A stretch of 64,000 nucleotides of DNA from GWE2-42-39 sp942493345. Lineage in GTDB: Bacteria; Bacteroidota; Bacteroidia; Bacteroidales; Prolixibacteraceae. The stretch spans positions 3,968,001 through 4,032,000 of the forward strand of contig OW818695.1 of NCBI GenBank assembly GCA_942493345.1, given 5' to 3'. The translations under genes and the position numbers were made by a program. Positions 1-8,138 of the stretch are shown here, in pieces (the stretch's first letter is position 1; every line of letters begins with the position of its first letter). The notes beneath the pieces are model-generated. The model did no database searches. It was not told the DNA's origin and saw nothing but the letters and a program-made list of their open reading frames with translations.

Positions 1-1151
1 TCGCGGTAAATATCCATTTGTGTATTGATCAAATTTGCATCTTTCAGTACTTCCAGTGTTGCCAGATTTTGTGCTTTATTTTGATAACTGATTTCACCAT
101 AAATCAGGTTTGCTTCGAATTTATTTTTTACTTTTTCGAGTTCCAGAGCATCCACAGGAACCGACTTAATCTGCTCAATCTCATTCTCAAGCGCTACCCT
201 CGCCTCTTCCAGACTGATTCCATCCGAAGGGTTTCCGGAGAAAATGAAAAGCCCCGGATCGTAATCGCCGGAAATATAGGCATCAAGTGAGGCAAATATC
301 TTTTTTTCCTGCACCAGCCGCTGATACAAACGCGATGAATTTCCACTCGAGAGGATATCCGAAACCATATCAGCCACATAATAGTCGGGATGCAGATGGT
401 CGGCCATGTGAAATGTCATGTAAAGTGCATCGTTGGGGACATCGCGGTAAACTGTTTGTTCGCGATAGCTGGTCTGTGGTGGTTCTGCCGGAATGTTTTT
501 TGGAGCCAGTTCGCGCGCCGGGATCGGGCCAAACCATTTTTTTGCCAGTTCCACCACTTCGCTGCCAGTAACATCGCCAACCACCACCAATACTGCATTA
601 TTGGGTGCATAGTGGTGATAAAAAAAGTCTTTTACATGTTTAAGCGTGGCATTTTCGATGTGGCTGATTTCTTTGCCAATGGTTGCCCAGCGATACGGAT
701 GTACCCGATAGGCCATTTCCCGGATCAGTTCCCATACATCGCCGTAGGGTTGATTCAGGTTGTGCTGTTTAAATTCCTCGATTACCACGTTTTTTTGCAC
801 ATCGAGACTTTTTTGTGAAAAAGCCAGCTCCAGCATCCGGTCCGATTCGAGCCAGAAACCGGTTTCTATATTTACTTTCGGAACCGTTAAATAATAGTTA
901 GTCAGGTCGTTGGTGGTATAAGCATTGTTATCGCCACCAGCCCGTTGCAACGGCTCGTCATAATTGGGTATGTGCTTCGATCCGCCGAACATCAGGTGCT
1001 CGAAGAGGTGTGCAAAGCCTGTTCGCGTAGGGTCTTCGTTACGCGAACCAACCTTATAGCAGACATCAATGGCCACCATCGGAGTCGTTTTATCCTGATG
1101 GACAATGACGGTCAGTCCGTTGTCGAGTATATATCTTTCGAAATTGATCAT
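1..1151 (-). CDS. M16 (insulinase-like) zinc metallopeptidase, C-terminus cut by window edge
   Basis: Zinc protease of the M16 pitrilysin/insulinase family. Only about the first 383 codons lie in the window. The inverted zinc motif HxxEH is read as HLFEH at residues 48-52, and the distal VVIEE segment that supplies the third zinc ligand follows about 75 residues later. The rest matches the M16 N-terminal half. The protein starts MINFERYILDNG at the ATG at 1151. No signal peptide is visible, unlike the second M16 gene at 20512-23322, so the two probably act in different compartments (inference). The glycosyltransferase gene ends 58 bp upstream on the same strand, so co-transcription is possible. 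The family is secure; the substrate is unknown. Confidence 0.88.
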   Translation of the reverse strand, partial: MINFERYILDNGLTVIVHQDKTTPMVAIDVCYKVGSRNEDPTRTGFAHLFEHLMFGGSKHIPNYDEPLQRAGGDNNAYTTNDLTNYYLTVPKVNIETGFWLESDRMLELAFSQKSLDVQKNVVIEEFKQHNLNQPYGDVWELIREMAYRVHPYRWATIGKEISHIENATLKHVKDFFYHHYAPNNAVLVVVGDVTGSEVVELAKKWFGPIPARELAPKNIPAEPPQTSYREQTVYRDVPNDALYMTFHMADHLHPDYYVADMVSDILSSGNSSRLYQRLVQEKKIFASLDAYISGDYDPGLFIFSGNPSDGISLEEARVALENEIEQIKSVPVDALELEKVKNKFEANLIYGEISYQNKAQNLATLEVLKDANLINTQMDIYR

Positions 1152-1209
1152 TTTATTCTATGTCATTCTTATATCAAAAGGGTGTAATTTCTAATTGCAC
1201 CTTCATAAA

Positions 1210-2499
1210 TCATTTATTGTATATTTTTTCATACAGACCAATTAGTTTTTCGGCCTGTTTTTTTATGTCGAAATGCATTCGCACTCCCTCCTGTCCTTTT
1301 TCACTAAGTTCAGCCAGCTTTTCTTTATCCAGAATGATATTGCCCAATGCTTCGGCTAGTTTTTCCAGCTCGTTTGGAGTATAAATGATACCGCCACCAC
1401 TTCCTCCGGCTACTTCAGGAAAAGCCCCCAATGCAGGCTGTACCAATGGAATGCCTGATGCGAGCGCTTCCAGTTGATAAAGCCCGAAAGCCTCGCCAGA
1501 CAGGACCGGAACCGACACGACCGACACTGTATCAAAAAAAATCTGTCGCTCTTCGCCTTCAAATTCTTCATCCCAGTCTACCTGATCGTCCAGTTTGGCA
1601 GCAGTAATCTTTTTCTTTTGCGCTTTAATGAATTTCAGGTCGTCGCCGGTTTTTCCGCCGGTAATTTTCAACTTCACTTCCGAAAAACGGGGGTCTTTTT
1701 TTAGCAAAATAAACGCATCGATCAGCACATGAAGACCGTTGCTGTGGCACATCCGCGATAAAAAACCAATAACCGGTCGTTTTTGCTGAATATTTTTGGG
1801 TTGATAATCATCCGGGTTAACACCCAAATGAATGGTATGCAGGCGATCTTCACGGATCGTCATTCTTTTCCTGATTTCCCCGGCATAAAAGTCGCTCACC
1901 GAGACAAATGCATCGACGTCGTTTCCGCGCTCGCTCATTAGTTGCCAAACTTCCGTACGAAACGGTTCGTCCATCACATCAACCCACACATCTTCGTCCT
2001 GCAATGAGCAAACCACCGGAATATTAAGCTCCTGTTTGATGCGGTGTGCCAGTCCAAGCAGCAGGGCATTCGAAAGGTGCACCACATCGGGGCAAACATC
2101 ATCGCGCAGCCAGGTTACCAGTTTCTCCAGTTCTTCTTTCTGGTTCCCCTCTTCGCCCAGCAACATCGACACGGTCATTGCTTCCAGTCCTTTGGCACGG
2201 GTCGACCCAGCTTTTTGCGCCGCCACCTGAAGCATGGGTTTCGAGTCGAGCATTTTTTCGACAAAACCTGGCATGTACCTGAAAACCGGGAACTTCTGTT
2301 TTAGGTACAAACTGACTGCTCCGTAGAAAACAGGAACTTCATTCAGGTCGTGTGCATCGTCGAAGATGGGCAAATACAAAGGAACCTTGATCACTTCGTG
2401 ACCAAGATCGCGCAATGCCTTTAAATATTTGCTGTCGCGAAGGCAATTGCCGCAATAAAAACTGCCTCCCGAACCGGGTATAATCTGGGCGATTTTCAC
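1210..2499 (-). CDS. Glycosyltransferase, GT4-like family
   Basis: Probable retaining glycosyltransferase with a GT-B fold, 429 aa. The N-terminal domain opens with MKIAQIIPGSGGSFYCGN, a glycine-rich acceptor-side loop. The C-terminal domain starts near GFLSRMCHSNGL and carries the GT4 E-x7-E motif in EAFGLYQLEALASG, which binds the nucleotide-sugar. No signal peptide or membrane segment is seen, so it is likely cytoplasmic or peripheral. The start is GTG at 2497-2499; an in-frame stop lies seven codons upstream with no ATG between, and the GTG falls at the domain's natural beginning. Sugar donor and acceptor cannot be read from the sequence. No other polysaccharide gene sits beside it, so it is not obviously part of a capsule locus. 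Confidence 0.85.
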   Translation of the reverse strand: MKIAQIIPGSGGSFYCGNCLRDSKYLKALRDLGHEVIKVPLYLPIFDDAHDLNEVPVFYGAVSLYLKQKFPVFRYMPGFVEKMLDSKPMLQVAAQKAGSTRAKGLEAMTVSMLLGEEGNQKEELEKLVTWLRDDVCPDVVHLSNALLLGLAHRIKQELNIPVVCSLQDEDVWVDVMDEPFRTEVWQLMSERGNDVDAFVSVSDFYAGEIRKRMTIREDRLHTIHLGVNPDDYQPKNIQQKRPVIGFLSRMCHSNGLHVLIDAFILLKKDPRFSEVKLKITGGKTGDDLKFIKAQKKKITAAKLDDQVDWDEEFEGEERQIFFDTVSVVSVPVLSGEAFGLYQLEALASGIPLVQPALGAFPEVAGGSGGGIIYTPNELEKLAEALGNIILDKEKLAELSEKGQEGVRMHFDIKKQAEKLIGLYEKIYNK

Positions 2500-2669
2500 A
2501 TTTGCTGTTTTAGTTATTTATTTTCCGGAAAAGTTCAAAAGTAGCGATCATTTTTACATGGAACAAAGGCGTTTGCCAATAAGTTCAAAAGTTCCGGTTA
2601 CAGGTCGGGAGAGACCTGAAAAAGAGGGAATCCAAAATTTTACCGGGCAACAGCGATTTTTTATATTTT

Positions 2670-2677
2670 TACGTTTG
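2670..2677 (+). promoter_or_regulatory. Putative -7 promoter box (TACGTTTG)
   Basis: TACGTTTG fits the Bacteroidetes -7 consensus TAnnTTTG and lies 29 bp upstream of the phosphoesterase ATG at 2707. No clear -33 TTG is seen at the usual distance. Confidence 0.45.
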
Positions 2678-2706
2678 CATTCAAAGCATTCACGAACAAT
2701 TATTCT

Positions 2707-3915
2707 ATGCGAGGTTTATCCGTTTCTGTCTTTTTGATTATCATGCTGGTATTTATCAGCTTCGAAATAATTTCATTTTTAGGCTTGTACAGTGCATTCT
2801 CGAAAGCGGAAAGAAAGCAAAAAATCAGGTTCAGCATCCTTTTCTGGATTGTTTCCATCTATATTCTGGGTTCATTTTTATATATTTTTTCAAACCCCGA
2901 ACGGCTACGGAACAGCACCGGGTATGGCTATTTCAACTTTATTCTGGTCCTTACTTTTTTCAATCTTGTACCCAAAATCATCATTAGTTTATTCACTATT
3001 ATTTCAGGAATAATATCGTTTATTGGCAAACAGGTTGCCCGAATTGTATTCACTTCAGGTTTAATTATCGCCCTTGGCGTGATGCTGACGATGGGATACA
3101 GTGTTTTGGTCGATAAAAAACAAGTACGGGTTGAACGGGTTTCGCTGTCGTTTGACTCGCTGCCGGAGCAGTTGGATGGTTTTACAATAGCTCAATTGTC
3201 GGATATTCATTTGGGCAGCCTGGATGGCGATAAAACCATTATCCGGAAGACCCGGAGAATAGTTGAGACGCTGAAACCCGATCTGCTTCTTTTTACCGGC
3301 GACATGGTCAATAATTTCAGCTACGAAACCAAAGGCTATGTTGATTCTTTCAGGGAAATGAAAGCCCGATACGGGAAAATGGCTATCACTGGAAATCACG
3401 ATTACGGCGATTATTACCAATGGAAAACGCAGGAAGAGCGGGCTGAAAACCTGGCAGCAACCAAGGATTCGATCCGACAAATGGGCTTCGATTTATTGCA
3501 GAACGAAAACCGCCGGGTTCCGGTGAAAGATACTGCCATTTATATTATCGGTGTTGAGAATTGGGGGCATCCCCCGTTTCCGCAATATGCCGACCTGAAT
3601 AAAGCAATGGCAGAAATTCCGTCCGGCGTTTTTTCCGTACTGATGAGCCACGACCCGGCCCACTGGGATGCCCAGGTAATTCCGCTGACTGAAATTCCTC
3701 TCACCCTGGCGGGGCACACCCACGGACTTCAGTTTGGGTTCCGCATTGCCGGGATTGAATTCAGCCCGATGTTTTTTATTCAGAAATACTGGGCAGGCCT
3801 GTACCGGAAGGATAATCAGCAATTGTATGTCAACCGGGGAATGGGAACCATTGGTTTTGCCGGGCGTGTTGAAATGCGGCCGGAAATTACTTTGATTACG
3901 CTTCATAAAAAATAA
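2707..3915 (+). CDS. Membrane-anchored calcineurin-like metallophosphoesterase
   Basis: Dinuclear-metal phosphoesterase, 402 aa. The first ~135 residues hold four hydrophobic helices, then a YkuE/YaeI-like calcineurin domain. Metal motifs in order: DIH at D166/H168, GDMVN near residue 200, GNHD at 229-232, SHDPAHWD near 316, and GHTH at 336-339; all are intact. Related proteins act on phospholipid-like substrates (UDP-diacylglucosamine in some cases), but the substrate here is unknown. The catalytic domain follows the last helix directly, so it sits at the membrane face. Monocistronic in appearance: divergent from the glycosyltransferase and followed by a palindromic repeat. Confidence 0.9.
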   Translation: MRGLSVSVFLIIMLVFISFEIISFLGLYSAFSKAERKQKIRFSILFWIVSIYILGSFLYIFSNPERLRNSTGYGYFNFILVLTFFNLVPKIIISLFTIISGIISFIGKQVARIVFTSGLIIALGVMLTMGYSVLVDKKQVRVERVSLSFDSLPEQLDGFTIAQLSDIHLGSLDGDKTIIRKTRRIVETLKPDLLLFTGDMVNNFSYETKGYVDSFREMKARYGKMAITGNHDYGDYYQWKTQEERAENLAATKDSIRQMGFDLLQNENRRVPVKDTAIYIIGVENWGHPPFPQYADLNKAMAEIPSGVFSVLMSHDPAHWDAQVIPLTEIPLTLAGHTHGLQFGFRIAGIEFSPMFFIQKYWAGLYRKDNQQLYVNRGMGTIGFAGRVEMRPEITLITLHKK

Positions 3916-3965
3916 GTACCTGAGCACCTAAGTTCCTGATAGACAAAGTGAAGAAATGAGTAATT

Positions 3966-4090
3966 TAGTGTCATGTCAACCATCAAATGACGGTTTGTCT
4001 TTCTGAACGAAGCGAAGAATCTTTAACTTTATAGAGTTAAACATGAGACCTTTCACTCCGTTCAGGGTGACAAAATAAGGTTGACACTAG
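3966..4090. repeat. MITE-like nested palindrome, 125 bp
   Basis: Non-coding element built as a long imperfect palindrome. The outer arms TAGTGTC..GTCAACC and GGTTGACACTA are inverted copies. Inside them, TCTTTCTGAACGAAGCGAA pairs with TTCACTCCGTTCAGGGTGA. In the centre TTTAACT and AGTTAAA flank a six-base loop. It lies between two genes on the + strand and contains no ORF. It resembles the dispersed palindromic elements common in Bacteroidetes genomes. Confidence 0.7.
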
Positions 4091-4187
4091 TTGCAATTTC
4101 AAGATCAGGGAATGGGTTATTTCATCGAAAGATGATCATCGCAATATCTGGTAGTATATTTATATTTGTTCTACAAAAAGAAAAAAC

Positions 4188-4796
4188 ATGATACTGTTAA
4201 AATCTGCAAATCCCAACCGCCTGCTGATAAGGGGCATTGTGACTATGGCCGTGGGGGGAACCGTCATTATTGTTCCCGGTCTTTCGATAAAAATGGTTAT
4301 GCAACTGCTGGGAATTCTGCTATTGGCCGATGGCGTCGTTGCATTTTTAATCGACTACTTTACTTCCAAAGAGAAAAAAGCCTACCTGATTTTGCCCCGT
4401 GGCACTTCCAATCTGATTATCGGAACCATTCTTATTGTGTTTCCATCGCTTCTGCTGAATGTATTTGTGTTTGTTATGGGCTTTTTATTGCTTTTAGCGG
4501 GCGCATCGCAGTTGCTTAATCAGCTTGGTACGATTGGCAAACAGAATTTTTCGTGGCCAATGGCAATCATCTCGTTCATCTCATTGGCTGCGGGTATTGT
4601 GTTAATTAGCCGTCCGTTTGAAAGTGCCAAAGTGGTACTGATCCTGTTTGGGGCGGTGATGCTGGTCTATGGACTGGGAGAATTTATCTGGTCGTTCAAA
4701 ATTCGAAAACTGCAGCAACAGCAGCAGGGGACCGAAAATCCTGGTGTGGTTGATGTGGAATATGAAGAGGTGAAGGAAACGGGCGAAAGATTTTAA
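4188..4796 (+). CDS. HdeD/DUF308-family integral membrane protein
   Basis: Small polytopic inner-membrane protein, 202 aa, of the DUF308 (HdeD-like) family. Six hydrophobic segments form the typical repeated pairs (for example VTMAVGGTVIIVPGL, LLGILLLADGVVAFLI, SFISLAAGIVLI, VLILFGAVMLVYGLGEFI). A charged tail contains a run of five Gln. HdeD proteins are linked to acid resistance in enterobacteria, but no role is known for this branch. The ATG at 4188 gives a short polar N-terminus before the first helix. It stands alone between two intergenic repeats. Confidence 0.8.
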   Translation: MILLKSANPNRLLIRGIVTMAVGGTVIIVPGLSIKMVMQLLGILLLADGVVAFLIDYFTSKEKKAYLILPRGTSNLIIGTILIVFPSLLLNVFVFVMGFLLLLAGASQLLNQLGTIGKQNFSWPMAIISFISLAAGIVLISRPFESAKVVLILFGAVMLVYGLGEFIWSFKIRKLQQQQQGTENPGVVDVEYEEVKETGERF

Positions 4797-4815
4797 AGGA
4801 TAAATTTTGAATTTT

Positions 4816-4895
4816 AAATGTCGAATAACGAACAATAAAATAAGCCTGCCTGCCGCAGGCAGGGAATATCGAAATATCAGAAATTTGCTTGCAAC
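4816..4895. repeat. Dispersed intergenic repeat, copy A, with a nested 19-bp palindrome
   Basis: Matches the stretch at 26146-26205: both start AAATrTCGAAyAAyGAACAA, then share GGAATATCGAAATATC and end in GCAAC. Copy A carries an extra insert at 4845-4863, the perfect palindrome CCTGCCTGCCGCAGGCAGG (9-bp arms around one base), which copy B lacks. No ORF. Confidence 0.6.
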
Positions 4896-5040
4896 AGGCT
4901 TCCTGATTTTATATTTTTTGGTAGTCAGCCATTGACAGCTTCATAACTTTCTTCGTGGCTTCGTGATTTTGTGTTTAAATTCTTTTAATGCCTTATTGTT
5001 CCGGGTTAGTCAAAAACAAGGGAGGTGATCAAGTTATAAT

Positions 5041-7938
5041 CTACAACCCTGAAAAATCAATCGAGAAGAGCAACTCAAACTGAACATCCTGATAATCCGG
5101 GCGGTAGATACTGCGAACACCCACTTCCATTGGTGCGAAGAAGCGCAACACATGCAAATCGGATTGTAATTCGAGTCCCAATGAACTCATTGTCCGTCCA
5201 ACACTGTATTGATAATCTCCTTCCCTTGTATAGACAGGGATTTGCAGGTTGCCGTAATCATAGAACAACGATGCTTTTATCCGCTTGATGTAAGCCCATT
5301 TGCCGATGCTCAGGTCGGGACAAACAACCGGGAAACGGTAATCGCCTGCAAACGAATAAAAACGGGTATTCTGAATACTTTGATAGCCACGCGGAACACG
5401 GACTGTATTGGAAAACGTATTCTGTCCCGAAAAGGTTTTTTCCTGGTAACCATTGTAAATACGGAAGCCGTGGTTCTTCATCAATCCGGGAAAATACAAA
5501 TACGACTGGGCGGCAACAAGGCTCCCGAAATCGATGTTTCCCAATGGCGAATGGCGGTAAACAAACTCAATCGTTTGTCCCCATTTATGCTGAATATCCT
5601 GATGCGACATCCGCTGGAGATTGTGAAAATACAATCGATATGCAAGAGTTTGATAATTGCCGCTGAAAAACACATTCGGAGTGCTTCCGTCGTGCGTAAT
5701 ATTGGTGTATTCATATTGGATTTCGGGTTGCAGCAGACGAAGATATTTGCCCGAACTCAAATCCAGTGGCAAATTAACTTTCAGGCTCAAATCCTGTTCA
5801 TTCCAGCTAAAACGTTTGGTTACAGTATCTTGTTTTACCACTTGTCCCTGCTGGTTCACGGTCTGGATGATCTGGTAATACTCCGAAGCGCTTTTCCCTG
5901 CTTTTACATCCGCCTCGAAAACAGGAAACCATCCGGAGTATTTGAAACCTGCGACGAACTTTCCTGTTTTTTTTGAACGGTCGTAGTCGTAGCCTAAATT
6001 CACCACGCTGGTCCCCAATTTGTTCTGCGAGAACATCGAAATGCCGGGGCGTATCTCGTATTCATCGGCATCGACAAACAGGGGCGCCCAACTGTGAAAA
6101 TTCAGTGCATGTCCCAGCTTGCTGTATCTTTTCGACGGGTATATCACCGAATCGGGTTTTTCCAGTTTCAGTTCACCCTTCATCTGCGCCGACAGGTTCT
6201 CGGCCAGTTCAAATTTTTTATCCGGAAAAGCACTGAGCTCTTTCCAGCTTCCGGCTTTCATATCCAGCCTGGCAAGCGCAAAACCATCCGACGAATAATT
6301 ACTAAAGATGATCTCTGTACCATCTTCTGAAACAGCAGGATAATCTGCGCCAAATTTCACCGACGACAATTGGTATTTGCGTTTATCGTTCAGGTCAATC
6401 GCATAAATATTATCGGTTTCGGAGTAACTTCCGACGAAGTGCAATTTTCCGGAACGGTATGCCGGATTTTTAATGTTGACAAACGATGCCTCGGAAAGGG
6501 CCTCATGACGCTCCTCCCCGATTTTCAGCGATGCCAGGTACTTCCCTTCCGGTTTCAGGGCGATAAAATACAAATGGTCGCTGTTTTCGTTCCAACAGGG
6601 TGTGAAAAAGAACTGGTTGTCGGGCGTTGCATATTTCAACCGCCGCTCCCCTGTTTCCAAATCGAATACCGAAAGAAAAGACCGGTTCTGTACATCTACT
6701 TCCACGGCGGCAAAAGCCGTTAAATCGGGCGATATTCTGGGAGCAAACAATTTATTTTCAGTGCGAAACCTTTTTTGGACCCCCGTTTTAACATCAAGCA
6801 AACAAATCACCGAGCGGTCGGAATGCGTCCAGCGAATGTCGGGCTGATTTTCGGACCAGATAAGCAGGTTTTTCTCGCCGGAAAACGATTCCTCGAAAAG
6901 ATAAGCCGGTGTATGCAGCACTTTTTCCTTTTTCAGGCTGTCGATGCGCACGATGCGGGGAATATCGTCAAGCGATTCGCGCAGTGCATAAATATTTCCC
7001 TTCCACGGATGGGCATACAGATATCTGGTAAACGTTTTCGTTGCGGGCGAAACCTGCGGATAGTCGACGGTCTGTGCAGTTTCAATTTCCTGCTGCCACT
7101 CGTTTTTCAATTCAGAAAATGCTTGCTTATAAAGGCCATCCTGGTTTAACCCGGTTTCTTTTTTCAGTACCGAATTGATTGGCGTTACCGAAAGCGGGTT
7201 GCGGGCAGCCCTGTTCATTCCTTCATTCCAGACGTTCTTCCCGTATTTTTCTTTTACTTTCCCGGTAAGCCAGTAGCCCAAGTAGTAATGGTTGGGCACG
7301 TAGTCTTTGTACGAACCGAGGTACAGTTTATTGAGCGAATAATCTCCTTTTTCAATTGAAGCGGCTTTGTTCTCCATCAGGAATGAGGGCAAACGCCCGC
7401 GGCCGGTACGGGAAAAAGCGGTTTCGTTGCTCACCGCATCGCCTTCGATGAGCCAGAAAGGCAAATAAGCGCCCACTACGGCAGCAGCAGCTTGTTCGCC
7501 CAGCAGAAGGGTCAATAATTTGGGCAGTTCTTCCTGTACCCGGTCCATCTGCATTACGTGGGAAAACTCGTGGACGGCCAGTTGTTCGAGCCAGTCCTGT
7601 GCATAGATTTGCTGGTGCGGGGTGGTGAAAAACTCGATCCGCCGGGGTGTCCAGGCCACCAGCGCGTTCGACTTCACGGTATGGGTATGCAGCACTACCG
7701 ATATTTTCCGGGGCGATTGTCCCAGATTTTCAGCCGCATATTGATACACCCGTTCGAAAATATAGGCCACCCGTTGGGCCTCAGGCTCAAAATCTTCGGG
7801 AAAAATTACCTGGAAGTTGGCAGTATTGATTTGCCGCCAGCGGATACTGGCCGGATCCTGCCCGGTTTCGTAATATTGGGAAAATGCGGCTACCGGCAAC
7901 AAAAAGCCAAGCGTCAGCAGGGATAGTATTTTCTTCAT
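5041..7938 (-). CDS. Secreted HExxH metallopeptidase-like / TolB-like propeller / outer-membrane barrel protein
   Basis: Large envelope protein, 965 aa, with three parts. A signal peptide (about residues 1-20, ending VAAFSQ) is followed by a gluzincin-like peptidase domain with HEFSH at 123-127 and the third-ligand region WLIEGDA (E165). Residues ~290-590 look like a WD40/TolB-type beta-propeller, with repeats such as RISPDLTAFAAV and AVSEDGTEIIFSNYSSDG. Residues ~620-965 are rich in alternating aromatic strands ending IDFSGL, as in an outer-membrane beta-barrel. Inference: a surface or periplasm-facing protease-like domain anchored by its own barrel. Substrate unknown. It is divergent from the TonB receptor at 8139. 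A 255-codon open frame on the other strand is a coding shadow. Confidence 0.8.
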   Translation of the reverse strand: MKKILSLLTLGFLLPVAAFSQYYETGQDPASIRWRQINTANFQVIFPEDFEPEAQRVAYIFERVYQYAAENLGQSPRKISVVLHTHTVKSNALVAWTPRRIEFFTTPHQQIYAQDWLEQLAVHEFSHVMQMDRVQEELPKLLTLLLGEQAAAAVVGAYLPFWLIEGDAVSNETAFSRTGRGRLPSFLMENKAASIEKGDYSLNKLYLGSYKDYVPNHYYLGYWLTGKVKEKYGKNVWNEGMNRAARNPLSVTPINSVLKKETGLNQDGLYKQAFSELKNEWQQEIETAQTVDYPQVSPATKTFTRYLYAHPWKGNIYALRESLDDIPRIVRIDSLKKEKVLHTPAYLFEESFSGEKNLLIWSENQPDIRWTHSDRSVICLLDVKTGVQKRFRTENKLFAPRISPDLTAFAAVEVDVQNRSFLSVFDLETGERRLKYATPDNQFFFTPCWNENSDHLYFIALKPEGKYLASLKIGEERHEALSEASFVNIKNPAYRSGKLHFVGSYSETDNIYAIDLNDKRKYQLSSVKFGADYPAVSEDGTEIIFSNYSSDGFALARLDMKAGSWKELSAFPDKKFELAENLSAQMKGELKLEKPDSVIYPSKRYSKLGHALNFHSWAPLFVDADEYEIRPGISMFSQNKLGTSVVNLGYDYDRSKKTGKFVAGFKYSGWFPVFEADVKAGKSASEYYQIIQTVNQQGQVVKQDTVTKRFSWNEQDLSLKVNLPLDLSSGKYLRLLQPEIQYEYTNITHDGSTPNVFFSGNYQTLAYRLYFHNLQRMSHQDIQHKWGQTIEFVYRHSPLGNIDFGSLVAAQSYLYFPGLMKNHGFRIYNGYQEKTFSGQNTFSNTVRVPRGYQSIQNTRFYSFAGDYRFPVVCPDLSIGKWAYIKRIKASLFYDYGNLQIPVYTREGDYQYSVGRTMSSLGLELQSDLHVLRFFAPMEVGVRSIYRPDYQDVQFELLFSIDFSGL

Positions 7939-7974
7939 TTGCTATTCTCGCTAAAAAACGAAGCAAGATAATGA

Positions 7975-8011
7975 AAAGCCTCCCCAACCCCTCCAAACGG
8001 AGGGGCTTTTT
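7975..8011. repeat. GC-rich hairpin repeat (CCCCTCC/GGAGGGG)
   Basis: CCCCTCC-AAAC-GGAGGGG (7988-8005), flanked by AAAAGC and GCTTTTTT, forms a terminator-like hairpin. It lies between two divergent gene starts, where a terminator is not expected. The same CCCCTCC/GGAGGGG stem recurs at 61477-61500, suggesting a repeat family. Confidence 0.55.
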
Positions 8012-8126
8012 TACAGCAGCCCGATACAAATACAAGATGTGTTCAAATCGTCGTTCAAACTTGTCAGCTTTATGTTGCCAACAACACAATTAATACCTCA
8101 TGTTTTAGTTTATACACTGTAAATGC

Positions 8127-8134
8127 TATTTTTG
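8127..8134 (+). promoter_or_regulatory. Putative -7 promoter box (TATTTTTG)
   Basis: TATTTTTG matches TAnnTTTG and ends four bases before the receptor ATG at 8139, implying a leaderless or nearly leaderless transcript if it is used. Confidence 0.4.
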
Positions 8135-8138
8135 CGAG

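Noticed and set aside
5209..5976. 255-codon open frame on the + strand within the barrel protease gene
   Set aside because: It is antisense to a coherent protein with signal peptide, HEFSH site and barrel, and its translation has no recognisable domain; a coding shadow.
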